A DNA stretch of 41,146 nucleotides, taken from assembly GCA_015056175.1 (NCBI GenBank), contig SVGT01000018.1, forward strand, positions 1-41,146, written 5' to 3'. The notes beneath the pieces are model-generated. The model saw nothing but the letters and a program-made list of their open reading frames with translations, was not told the DNA's origin and ran no database searches. Made by a program: the position numbers and the translations under genes. Numbering within the stretch: the stretch's first letter is position 1; every line of letters begins with the position of its first letter. This document shows, in pieces, positions 22,758 through 30,178 of this stretch. The DNA comes from Clostridiales bacterium. GTDB lineage: Bacteria; Bacillota; Clostridia; Christensenellales; Aristaeellaceae.

Positions 22758-23609
22758 ATGTGTGGTTTTGAAAACGCCGTTTGCTTACGCGCAGGGGCGT
22801 GGGAAGCCTGCGTTGTGCCTGCGTTTGGCATGAACATGGTGTTGCTCCGCTGCGGCGGAAAAGCGATCCTCCGGGAAGCGGGGGATATGAAAACGCTAAA
22901 AGACAGCCCCTTCCTCTACGGAACGCCCCTTCTGTTCCCGGCCAACCGCACGTCGGGCGGCGCCTTCACCTTTGAAGGGGAAACCTATCATCTGCCTGTC
23001 AACGAGCCCAACTGGAACAACCATCTCCACGGGCTGATGTATAACGCGCCCTTTACCGTCACGAAGCAGAGCGAAAGCAGCGTTACCGCAGTATATGAAA
23101 ACAGGGGAGAGCGCTATCCCTTTCCCTTCCGGATGGAGATCACGGATACGCTGGATCGTGCGGGCATGCGCCGCAGAATAACGCTTACCAACACCGGAAG
23201 CAAGGCCATGCCCTATACCATGGCGTTCCACACATCCTTCCGGGAGCCGGAACGCTTTACAGTGCAGATCGGCAAAAAGCATGAGCGCAGCGCCACCTTT
23301 GTGCCCACCGGGCGCATGGAGGAACTGAACGCTCAGGAGCAAACTTATCTTACCGGCTGCTGCCCCCGGGGCATCGCCATCAGCGGCTATTTTGAGGCCG
23401 CGGGCACGGATGCGTATCTGGACGATATCCGCTTTACCGCATCTGAAGGGTTTGATCAGCGGGTGCTGTTCAACGGCGGCGGAGAGCAGGGCTTTCTGTG
23501 CATCGAGCCCCAGGCAGGCTGGGTGAACGGCCTGAATATCCCCTCTGCCCACAAGGTGCTTGGGGCAGGGGAAAATGCGCAGTATGAAATCGCCATCGGA
23601 AAGGTGTGA
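22758..23609 (+). CDS. Aldose 1-epimerase family protein
   Basis: The 283-residue galactose-mutarotase-like beta-sandwich interconverts alpha and beta anomers of aldoses. Candidate catalytic residues are the His in NWNNHLHGLMY, the His in PYTMAFHTSF and the general base Glu in LCIEPQAGWVNG. The start is 2 nt after the glycosidase stop, with its ribosome binding site (GAAGGTG) inside that gene's last codons. Translational coupling suggests it handles the sugar released by the DUF6259 enzyme. Confidence 0.88.
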   Translation: MCGFENAVCLRAGAWEACVVPAFGMNMVLLRCGGKAILREAGDMKTLKDSPFLYGTPLLFPANRTSGGAFTFEGETYHLPVNEPNWNNHLHGLMYNAPFTVTKQSESSVTAVYENRGERYPFPFRMEITDTLDRAGMRRRITLTNTGSKAMPYTMAFHTSFREPERFTVQIGKKHERSATFVPTGRMEELNAQEQTYLTGCCPRGIAISGYFEAAGTDAYLDDIRFTASEGFDQRVLFNGGGEQGFLCIEPQAGWVNGLNIPSAHKVLGAGENAQYEIAIGKV

Positions 23610-23614
23610 GCAGA

Positions 23615-24289
23615 ATGAAAATCACTTGGATCACCCAGGCGGGTCTTCTCATCGAAACGAATGGATTGACGATCATGATCGATCCCTATCTTTCGGACAG
23701 CGTGGGCAGGATTGAAGGCAAGCATCGCCGCGTGGCGGTGGATGAAGCGCTGTTTGACATTTGCCCCGACGTGATGATCTTTACCCACGACCATCTGGAT
23801 CATTACGATCCGGACACGGCGCCCCGGTTCCTGACCAAAAAGGAAAAGGGCATGGTGGTTTTGTCGCCTCATTCCTGCTGGATGAAGGCCAAAGCCCACG
23901 GCGCGCCCCACAATTACGTACGGTTTGAGCCCGGCGTGGAATGGACGGAAAAGGGCGTGCGCTTTATCTCCGTGCCCGCCGAGCACAGCGATCCCTGCGC
24001 CATCGGCGTGGTGATCGAGGCGGAGGGCAAGCGCATGTATGTGACGGGGGATACGCTGTATTCCAATCCCGTTATCAACACGCTGCCGGAGAACATCGAC
24101 ACGGTGTTCCTGCCCGTCAACGGCGTGGGCAACAACATGAACATGCAGGACGCCACCCGCTTTGCCAGGGAGATCGGCGCAAAGCGTGCCGTGCCGCTGC
24201 ACTACGGGCTGTTTGACGATCTGAATCCCGCGAATTTCGATTTTGACAACAAGGTGATCCTGGAAAGCTACAAGCCGGCGGAATTCTAA
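23615..24289 (+). CDS. UlaG-like MBL-fold metal-dependent hydrolase
   Basis: The 224-residue metallo-beta-lactamase-fold protein of the UlaG/YtkL type has metal ligands FTHDHLDHYD (about residue 57), a His in VPAEHSDPC, the Asp in YVTGDTLYSN and the His in VPLHYGLFDD. Relatives include L-ascorbate-6-phosphate lactonase; a sugar lactonase role would suit this operon but is inferred. The ATG at 23615 (AAAGG upstream) is preferred over a GTG three codons earlier. It starts 5 nt after the epimerase stop. Confidence 0.85.
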   Translation: MKITWITQAGLLIETNGLTIMIDPYLSDSVGRIEGKHRRVAVDEALFDICPDVMIFTHDHLDHYDPDTAPRFLTKKEKGMVVLSPHSCWMKAKAHGAPHNYVRFEPGVEWTEKGVRFISVPAEHSDPCAIGVVIEAEGKRMYVTGDTLYSNPVINTLPENIDTVFLPVNGVGNNMNMQDATRFAREIGAKRAVPLHYGLFDDLNPANFDFDNKVILESYKPAEF

Positions 24290-24379
24290 AACCGGTATAG
24301 AGCTGGAAAGACCGGCTGAAGGGAAAAACTGCCTGCATCCGGCAAAAAATATGCAAAGAAACCGAAGGGGGAAAACGAT

Positions 24380-25177
24380 ATGAAGAAAGCAGTATTTGTG
24401 ACCGGCGCTGCCGCCGGCACCGGCTATTGCATTGCTGAAACCTTTGCCAGGAACGGCTACAACGTGGTGATCACCAGCCGCAGAAATGAAAATTCTGCGG
24501 ACGCCGCCGCCAGGATCGCTGCGCAGTACGGCGTGGAAGCCTACGGCTATGAGCTGGGCATCCGCAACGAGCAGCAGGTGAAGGACATCTTCAGCGATCT
24601 GGATTCCAAGGGCGTATTCGTGGAAACCGTGGTGCTCAACGCCGCCAACCTGGGCTTTGGCAATGATCCTGCTAAGGGTATGGATTTCTGGACGGTGCCT
24701 GTGGAGGAGTTCCAGGAAGTATTTGAAACCAACCTGGTGTGGAATTTTATGATCGTCCGTCAGGCTGCCATGCGCATGAAGGAGCAGCACAAGGGCGCCG
24801 TGGTGTTCATTTCCTCCAACACCGCCCATGCCGCCATTCCCAACCGCAGCGCCTACTGCGCCTCCAAGGGCGGCATCAACGCCATGACCAAGGCCTTTGC
24901 CGTGGATCTGGGCCCCTACGGCATCCGTGTGAACGTGGTGCTGCCCGGCACCATCAAGACCGATCGCTGGCGCAAGATGGGCGCCTCTGCCATCGGCGGC
25001 CAGATGACGCCCCTGGGCGACATTTCCGACTTTGAAGACGTGGCCAACGCCGCCTATTACCTGGGCAGCGATCTGAGCAAGAATGTGACCGGCACCGAGA
25101 TCGTGGTGGACGGCGGCATGACCAGCCAGCTGTATCCCCGGTTGCTTGACCAGCTGCTCAAGGAAAAGAACGGCTGA
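24380..25177 (+). CDS. Short-chain dehydrogenase/reductase (SDR)
   Basis: The 265-residue NAD(P)-dependent oxidoreductase has the Rossmann motif TGAAAGTGYCIAE. A basic ITSRRNEN after the second strand suggests NADPH preference. The structural NAAN motif and the catalytic Ser (ISSNTAHAAIP) and Tyr-Lys (YCASKGG) are present. LPGTIKTDRW and the C-terminal GTEIVVDGGMTSQ complete the classical SDR plan. It has its own GAAGGGGG site and sits 90 nt after the MBL gene, probably in the same transcript, as a sugar or polyol dehydrogenase. Confidence 0.92.
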   Translation: MKKAVFVTGAAAGTGYCIAETFARNGYNVVITSRRNENSADAAARIAAQYGVEAYGYELGIRNEQQVKDIFSDLDSKGVFVETVVLNAANLGFGNDPAKGMDFWTVPVEEFQEVFETNLVWNFMIVRQAAMRMKEQHKGAVVFISSNTAHAAIPNRSAYCASKGGINAMTKAFAVDLGPYGIRVNVVLPGTIKTDRWRKMGASAIGGQMTPLGDISDFEDVANAAYYLGSDLSKNVTGTEIVVDGGMTSQLYPRLLDQLLKEKNG

Positions 25178-25183
25178 TAAAAC

Positions 25184-25218
25184 AAAAAAGCGTCATCCCA
25201 ATCGGGACGGCGCTTTTT
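25184..25218. terminator. Bidirectional terminator between SDR and DUF6054 genes
   Basis: An A-tract, an imperfect stem (GCGTCATCCC with GGGACGGCGC, one A-C mismatch) and a T-tract serve the two convergent genes. Confidence 0.7.
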
Positions 25219-25226
25219 GTGTGCGC

Positions 25227-25574
25227 TTATCTGCTGCGGTGCTTGAAGCGCTCCACAAAATCGATGAACTTATCCAGGAAGGCGCTTTCGCCGAAGGTAT
25301 TGACCTTGAAAAACAGCGCCTGACTGCCGCCGGATGCGATGGCGGAAACGAACAGATCATCACCTTTGCCAAGGACGGTGACGCTCAAACTGACCCGGTT
25401 GCCGCCCATGTAGCTGTAGCGCTCGTACACACGCACGGCGCAGCGCACGTCCTGCACGGAAACGTCGCTGGAATCCTCAAGCGTTGCGGAAATGCTGCCG
25501 TTCAGGATTTCCCGGTCCATTTCGGTGACGAAGGTGTAAAAATCGCCCGTCAGGCGGGTCTCGCATTTGGCCAT
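25227..25574 (-). CDS. DUF6054 family protein
   Basis: The 115-residue soluble alpha/beta protein begins MAKCETRLTGDF. It carries the features I associate with DUF6054: DVRCAVRVYERYSYMGGNRV, GKGDDLFVSAIASGGSQALF and a final VERF helix. No catalytic motif is visible. GAGGGG precedes the ATG. It lies 55 nt behind the prohibitin-like gene, separated by a terminator-like hairpin, so it would be transcribed by read-through or from a promoter I cannot see. Its position suggests it belongs with the SPFH cluster. Function is unknown. Confidence 0.75.
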   Translation of the reverse strand: MAKCETRLTGDFYTFVTEMDREILNGSISATLEDSSDVSVQDVRCAVRVYERYSYMGGNRVSLSVTVLGKGDDLFVSAIASGGSQALFFKVNTFGESAFLDKFIDFVERFKHRSR

Positions 25575-25592
25575 AAATCTTTCCCCTCTTTC

Positions 25593-25620
25593 AAAAAAGG
25601 AGCGGCGCTTTGGCCGCTCC
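25593..25620 (-). terminator. Terminator after the prohibitin-like gene
   Basis: On the minus strand, GGAGCGGC and GCCGCTCC form an 8-bp stem followed by six T. The DUF6054 gene starts 19 nt later, so this may be an attenuating terminator inside an operon. Confidence 0.75.
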
Positions 25621-25629
25621 GTATCGATA

Positions 25630-26556
25630 TTATTCTGCAGTGTCTTCCGTCATGTCGATGATGGGCAGGGTCTGGGCGGCGCCGCCGGCCACGTAGGCGG
25701 GCAGCTGGCCGTTCCACTGCTGCACTTCGTTGAAGGAGATCAGCTCATCCGTCAGGGATTCGGCGATCAGCTTGTTGGCTTCGGCTTCAGCCTCGCTCTT
25801 GACCTTGATGGCATAGGCGGCGGCATCGGCGTCGATCTTGGCCACGGCGGCTTCGGCCTCGGCTTCGATGCGCTGACGTTCGGCCTGCTGCTGGGTTTCC
25901 ATGGTCTTCTGTTCCTGCTCGATCTCAGCCTGCAGCTTCTTCTGAGCGGCGACCTGCTTGGCTTCGACGGCGTCGGTGAAGGCGTCGGAGAAGTCGATGT
26001 TTTCAATGGACACGCTGATGATGTTGATGCCGTAGGCTTCCATTTCCTTGCTCAGGGCTTCCTCGATCTGGGTGGAGAGCACTTCGCGGGAGGAAACCAG
26101 GTTTTCGGCGGTGTACTTGGAGAACACGGCCTTGGTGTTTTCCATCATGCGGGGGTTGATCAGCTTGTTGAAGTAATCGGTGCCCACTTCCTTGAACAGG
26201 TTCATGGCGGTGGACTTGTTGATGGCGTAGTTGATGGAGCCGGAGATCTCTACCTGCTGGATATCGCTGGAAAAGGCCTGGGTGTTGAACACGGTCTTCT
26301 GCTCGCGGTTATCCATGGTGATGATCTTCTGGAAGGGGCTCTTGAAATGGAAGCCGGCTTCCAGGGTCTTGTCCTCCACCTTGCCGAAGGTGGTCACGAT
26401 GCCGGTGTATCCGGTGTTGACCTGAACGGTGCAGGTAAAGAGCAGCACCAGAGCCAGGACGACGATCAGCGCCAGAATGATGATGGTCTTGGCGCCTTTT
26501 TTGTTGGCGGGTTTTTTGACGGTTTCGTGGATGGGCTTGGGATTGTAGTACTCCAT
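25630..26556 (-). CDS. Prohibitin-like SPFH domain membrane protein
   Basis: The 308-residue band-7/SPFH protein has one transmembrane helix at about residues 23-44 (TIIILALIVVLALVLLFTC). The SPFH domain spans residues 46-220 (VQVNTGYTGIVTTFGKVEDK, TLEAGFHFKSPFQ). A long Ala/Glu-rich coiled coil follows (residues 200-270, EAKQVAAQKKLQAEIEQEQK), then a short tail. Prohibitin/HflK/HflC proteins form large oligomeric cages around membrane proteases or microdomains. The start at 26556 follows GGAGAG by 8 nt; the longer frame begins in the promoter region. A -10-like TATACT lies about 40 bp upstream on this strand. No FtsH or NfeD gene is adjacent. Confidence 0.9.
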   Translation of the reverse strand: MEYYNPKPIHETVKKPANKKGAKTIIILALIVVLALVLLFTCTVQVNTGYTGIVTTFGKVEDKTLEAGFHFKSPFQKIITMDNREQKTVFNTQAFSSDIQQVEISGSINYAINKSTAMNLFKEVGTDYFNKLINPRMMENTKAVFSKYTAENLVSSREVLSTQIEEALSKEMEAYGINIISVSIENIDFSDAFTDAVEAKQVAAQKKLQAEIEQEQKTMETQQQAERQRIEAEAEAAVAKIDADAAAYAIKVKSEAEAEANKLIAESLTDELISFNEVQQWNGQLPAYVAGGAAQTLPIIDMTEDTAE

Positions 26557-26745
26557 TTTTTTATCTCTCCTTTTGCGTTGCTTGAGTACGGTGAAAGTAT
26601 AGCATGGATATGAAGCGGCGAAAAGGGAAAAGGGAATCAAAACATCAGTTTTCCGCTTCAAATGTCGCAGGGACGCTCTTAAACAGTATACTGGATTGCG
26701 GGAAAAATGAAAAGAGGAAAATTTGGACAAAAGATGGGCAAATGA

Positions 26746-26770
26746 AAACTGCTCCCGGAAGGGGAGCAGT
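26746..26770 (-). terminator. Terminator after the SPFH-zinc-ribbon gene
   Basis: On the minus strand, ACTGCTCCCC and GGGAGCAGT pair around a short loop, followed by TTTCATTT. Confidence 0.7.
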
Positions 26771-26797
26771 GAATACGTTGATGGGAGAGAAGGGGGA

Positions 26798-27784
26798 TCA
26801 GCCCTGCTTGGCGCCGCACTCGGAGCAGAACTTGGCGCCCTTGGGGATGCGTGCGCCGCATTCCATGCAGAACTTGGTATCGCCGGCGGGGGCGGATTGC
26901 TGGGGAGCGGCCTGCTGAGGCTGCTGGTTCTGCTGCATGGAGAACTGCATGGCCTGGGTCATCATGGCGGCGGCGCCGAAGCCTGCGCTCATGCCGGCAG
27001 CGCCGTTTTGGTTATTGGCAGCGTCGCGCATGGCTTCCGCGGCCTGGAACTGGGTGTACTTGTTCAGATCGCCCAGCACGCCCATGGAGGTGCGCTTGTC
27101 CATAGCCTTTTCCACTTCTTCGGGAAGGGAAATGTTTTCGATGATGAAATCGTTGAGCTTAAGGCCCAGGGGAGCCAGGCGCTCGGTGAGAACCTGCTTG
27201 GCGTACTGGCCCAGTTCATCGTAATTGGCAGCCAGATCCAGCGCGGGGATCTTGCTCTGGGCGATGGCGTCGGACAGGCCGGAAACCAGCATGCGCTTGA
27301 TGTGGCCGGTGACGCCTTCGGTGGTCATCAGCTGGGTGGTGCCGAACACTTCGCGCAGGAAGGCCACGGGCTCGCTGACGGAGAAGGCGTAGATGCCAAA
27401 GGCGCGCAGGCGGATCATGCCGAATTCCGCATCGCGCATCATGACGGGATTGCTGGTGCCCCACTTCTGGTTGAGGAACTGCTTGGTGTTGATGAAGTAC
27501 ACTTCTGCCTTGAAGGGGGAATTAAAGCCGTACTTCCAGCTCTTCAGCGTGGTGAGGATGGGCATGTTCTGGGTGGAAAGCTCGTAGCGGCCGGGCATGA
27601 AAACATCGGCCAGTTTGCCCTCGTTCACCATGACAGCCACCTGGCTTTCGCGCACGGTGAGCTGCGCACCCATCTTGATCTCGTTGCCGTCCCGCTCAAA
27701 GCGGTAGACCATGGTTTCGTCATCCGGCTGAGTCCATTCGATTACGTCGATGAACTGACCGGTCAGTTTGGAAAAGAAGCCCAT
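26798..27784 (-). CDS. SPFH domain protein with C-terminal zinc ribbon (YdjI-like)
   Basis: The 328-residue protein has an N-terminal beta region (MGFFSKLTGQFIDVIEWTQP) and an SPFH-like core with no transmembrane helix (residues 40-245, QVAVMVNEGKLADVFMPGRY, RAFGIYAFSVSEP). A Gln/Met/Ala-rich linker (residues 255-300) is followed by a zinc ribbon CMECG...CSECG at the extreme C-terminus. This is the architecture of B. subtilis YdjI, which recruits a PspA-family protein to the membrane. No pspA is visible here. The start is 20 nt downstream of the receiver-like gene's stop, so they form an operon. Confidence 0.88.
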   Translation of the reverse strand: MGFFSKLTGQFIDVIEWTQPDDETMVYRFERDGNEIKMGAQLTVRESQVAVMVNEGKLADVFMPGRYELSTQNMPILTTLKSWKYGFNSPFKAEVYFINTKQFLNQKWGTSNPVMMRDAEFGMIRLRAFGIYAFSVSEPVAFLREVFGTTQLMTTEGVTGHIKRMLVSGLSDAIAQSKIPALDLAANYDELGQYAKQVLTERLAPLGLKLNDFIIENISLPEEVEKAMDKRTSMGVLGDLNKYTQFQAAEAMRDAANNQNGAAGMSAGFGAAAMMTQAMQFSMQQNQQPQQAAPQQSAPAGDTKFCMECGARIPKGAKFCSECGAKQG

Positions 27785-27803
27785 GTGATAACCTCCTTAT
27801 AAA

Positions 27804-28604
27804 TCATTCGGGGTAATTGGGGGAAAAGGCCTTCAGGCTCTGGATCATGCCGCATTTGTCCACGTTGATGTCCAGATCCAGATATTCCTTGATGCGCTCG
27901 ATGCTGTCCACCATGTGGAGATTGGCACGGGAGATAAAATCCTCCATATCCTGGCTTTCGCCGCCCTTGGGGATGGCGGCCACGCGGATGTGGCGGGGGG
28001 TGAGCACGGCCACGGCGAAATAAATGCGGTCGATATAGCGGCCGAAGAAATTATTCCGCAATGCACGCTCCAGACGCTCAAGACCATTGTGGTGCATGGT
28101 CATGTATACCTCGCCCTGGGGCATGTCCAGTTCGTACACCATGCAGGGGCGGGTGAAGGAGATGTGGGAACGCAAAAGCTTAAACTGGCGCTCTGCCATG
28201 GCAAAGTCCTCAATGTGACCGGCCAGGAGGCTGTGGGTCAGTTCATCCCGCATGAAGGTGCGCATGGCTTCGTCATCGTACGGCTCGTCCGCATAATCGC
28301 TGTGCAGACGGCGCATCATTTCAGCCAGCTCACGGAGCACCACCAGCTGCTTGTTCTTATCGTGCGTCACGGCGAAGATGGCCATGCTGGGGCGGTCGTA
28401 ATGCAGGAAATGGGAAAGCGCCACACCGTTCTTCTTTTCAAAATGGTAGCCTACGGCGTCGATGGCGCGGGAGTTGAGAAGATCAATAGCCTCCTCGGAG
28501 GTGGATGCGATCAGGGGAAGGTGAAAACCCATTTCACGCCAGGGGTAGCTTTCAAAGGCGTCCCGGATATCCTTTTGATCGGTTGCGAGCAAAAGTTTGT
28601 ACAT
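27804..28604 (-). CDS. Degenerate response-regulator-like protein without DNA-binding domain
   Basis: The 266-residue protein has a first segment of about 110 residues that follows the start of YesN-type receivers: MYKLLLATDQKDIRDAFESY, then WREMGFHLPLIASTSEEAID. Where those receivers carry the acidic pair and phospho-Asp, it reads ATD and DAVGYHFEKK, so the acceptor appears lost. The rest (LDMPQGEVYMTMHHNGLERL to the end) resembles the central linker domain of YesN proteins, and the AraC helix-turn-helix is absent. The start at 28604 follows GGAGG by 5 nt. It heads an operon with the SPFH-zinc-ribbon gene. I infer a protein-protein regulatory role; no named family is recognised with certainty. 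Confidence 0.6.
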   Translation of the reverse strand: MYKLLLATDQKDIRDAFESYPWREMGFHLPLIASTSEEAIDLLNSRAIDAVGYHFEKKNGVALSHFLHYDRPSMAIFAVTHDKNKQLVVLRELAEMMRRLHSDYADEPYDDEAMRTFMRDELTHSLLAGHIEDFAMAERQFKLLRSHISFTRPCMVYELDMPQGEVYMTMHHNGLERLERALRNNFFGRYIDRIYFAVAVLTPRHIRVAAIPKGGESQDMEDFISRANLHMVDSIERIKEYLDLDINVDKCGMIQSLKAFSPNYPE

Positions 28605-28633
28605 GATTACCTCCAAATGCTTTACGCGTTTCC

Positions 28634-28662
28634 ATTATACATGTCTTTTCGCATGTTTGCAA
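28634..28662 (-). promoter_or_regulatory. Promoter of the receiver-like/SPFH operon
   Basis: On the minus strand, TTGCAA (28657-28662), 17 bp and TATAAT (28634-28639). The spacer holds a direct repeat ACATG-N7-ACATG. Confidence 0.75.
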
Positions 28663-28680
28663 TGGCTATTTTGTCCACTG

Positions 28681-28713
28681 AAATGTACACATTTTGGAAA
28701 GATGTGTACATTT
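28681..28713. promoter_or_regulatory. Inverted pair of GTGTACATTT sites
   Basis: AAATGTACACAT (28681-28692) and ATGTGTACATTT (28702-28713) form a perfect 12-bp inverted repeat with a 9-nt centre. Each arm is also nearly palindromic around TGTACA. It lies 20-50 bp upstream of the -35 of the receiver-like operon and about 80 bp upstream of the RlmI-like promoter. It is probably an operator; the binding protein is unknown. Confidence 0.6.
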
Positions 28714-28768
28714 GCGATCATGCGGAAGAAAAAGTGGGCGTTCAGGCACGGGGGGAGAGATTTTGAGT

Positions 28769-28799
28769 GTGTACATTCAAGGAAAAACTGTGATATAAT
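28769..28799 (+). promoter_or_regulatory. Promoter of the RlmI-like gene with overlapping GTGTACATTC site
   Basis: A perfect TATAAT (28794-28799) in the extended context TGTGATATAAT lies about 30 bp before the ATG. The -35 position (TACATT) is poor and is covered by GTGTACATTC (28769-28778), the same 10-mer as at 39789. Confidence 0.55.
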
Positions 28800-28829
28800 A
28801 CCCATATCTTTTTTCGAAAGGACGATTGT

Positions 28830-30002
28830 ATGGCAACTGCGATTTTGCTTCCCGGAAAGGAAAAACGTGTGTTTACCGGCCATCCGTGGATCTTCAGAAG
28901 CGATATTGAAAAAGTGAAGGGCGAGTTTGTGCCCGGCGACGTGGTCACCGTGCAGGCAAAAAACGGCCGCTTCCTGGCCAAGGCGATCTATAACCCCAAA
29001 TCCCAGATCGCGCTGCGTATCCTGAGCCATAAAGATGAAGAAATTAACGCAGAGTTCATCAGGAGGAAGGTAAGGCGCGCCGTTGAATACCGCAGAGCCT
29101 TTGCGGATCTGCACTCCTGCCGGTTGATTTTTGCCGAGAGCGACGGACTGCCTGCCGTCATCGCCGACAGTTTTGGCGACGTGATCTCCCTCCAGTGCCT
29201 GGCACTGGGCATGGAGCAGTTTAAGGACGCCATCTGCGATGCGCTGGAGGAGGAGATGCACCCTGCTGGAATCTACGAGCGCGGCGACGTGCCGGTGCGC
29301 GAACTGGAGGGATTGCCGCTGGAATGCAAAACGCTGCGCGGCCAGGTGCCGGACAAGGTGCTGCTCATCGAAAACGGCGTCAAGTTCAATGTGGACGTCA
29401 AAAACGGCCAGAAGACGGGCTTCTTCCTGGATCAGAAGGAAAACCGTGCCGCCATCGCGCCCTTTGTGAAGGGGCAGAAGGTGCTGGACTGCTTTACCCA
29501 CACCGGCAGCTTTGCCCTGCATGCGGCCCGCTATGACGCGGCGGACGTGACGGGCGTGGATATTTCCGAGTTTGCCTGCGAGTGCGCACGGGAAAACGCC
29601 GCCCTCAACGGGTTTGAAAACGTGCGCTTTGTGGCGGCAAACGCCTTTGACTTCCTGCGGGAGCAGAGCGCGGCAGGGGAACAGTACGACGTGGTGATCC
29701 TGGATCCTCCTGCCTTTACCAAATCCCGCAGCGCCGTGCAGGCGGCAGAGCGCGGCTACAAGGAGATCAACCTGCGCGGCATGAAGCTGCTGCGGGACGG
29801 GGGATACCTGGTTACCTGTTCCTGCTCCCAGCACATGCTGCCCAATCAGTTCCGCGAGGTGATCTATGCCGCCGCCAAGGACGCCCATGTGCGCTTGCAG
29901 CAGGTGGAATGGCGCACCCAGGGCAAGGATCATCCCATCCTGCTGGCAGCGCCCGAAACGCAGTACTTAAAGTGCGGCATATTCCGTGTGGAAAAAGATT
30001 GA
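28830..30002 (+). CDS. Class I SAM-dependent rRNA methyltransferase (RlmI/PUA family)
   Basis: The 390-residue methyltransferase has an N-terminal PUA RNA-binding domain (residues 1-75, KRVFTGHPWIFRSDIEKVKG) and a RlmI-type catalytic domain. SAM motif I is VLDCFTHTGSFALHAA. DVTGVDISEFACE follows. Motif IV is VVILDPPAFTKSRSAV, and the catalytic Cys motif VI is LVTCSCSQHM. Family enzymes methylate C5 of a cytosine in 23S rRNA (C1962 in E. coli). It is monocistronic. Confidence 0.93.
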   Translation: MATAILLPGKEKRVFTGHPWIFRSDIEKVKGEFVPGDVVTVQAKNGRFLAKAIYNPKSQIALRILSHKDEEINAEFIRRKVRRAVEYRRAFADLHSCRLIFAESDGLPAVIADSFGDVISLQCLALGMEQFKDAICDALEEEMHPAGIYERGDVPVRELEGLPLECKTLRGQVPDKVLLIENGVKFNVDVKNGQKTGFFLDQKENRAAIAPFVKGQKVLDCFTHTGSFALHAARYDAADVTGVDISEFACECARENAALNGFENVRFVAANAFDFLREQSAAGEQYDVVILDPPAFTKSRSAVQAAERGYKEINLRGMKLLRDGGYLVTCSCSQHMLPNQFREVIYAAAKDAHVRLQQVEWRTQGKDHPILLAAPETQYLKCGIFRVEKD

Positions 30003-30018
30003 CCAGAATACACATGAA

Positions 30019-30095
30019 ATGCATAAAGCATGCGCATAGATGCATAAAACGTGGTATAAATTCAGAAAAATTGAAAATTTCTGCATAAAAATTCA
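30019..30095 (+). promoter_or_regulatory. Four ArgR/AhrC-box-like elements
   Basis: ATGCATAAAGCATGC (30019), ATGCATAAAAC (30040), a weaker TTCAGAAAAATTGAA (about 30061) and CTGCATAAAAATTCAA (30081) start 20-21 bp apart. The fourth matches the ARG-box pattern (TGnATnnnnATTCA) closely; 21-bp spacing (18-bp box plus 3) is typical of tandem ARG boxes. They lie directly upstream of the transporter promoter, so arginine-dependent control is likely. AT-richness makes the third box uncertain. Confidence 0.6.
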
Positions 30096-30104
30096 AAAAA
30101 GGTG

Positions 30105-30133
30105 TTGACAAGCGTATGAGAGCGTGCTATACT
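30105..30133 (+). promoter_or_regulatory. Promoter of the amino-acid ABC transporter operon
   Basis: TTGACA (30105-30110), a 17-bp spacer and TATACT (30128-30133), 46 bp before the solute-binding protein start, which has GGAGG upstream. Confidence 0.85.
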
Positions 30134-30178
30134 CTCAAACGTACCCGATAGGTAATCTAAATTCTGGAGGAAATAGAA

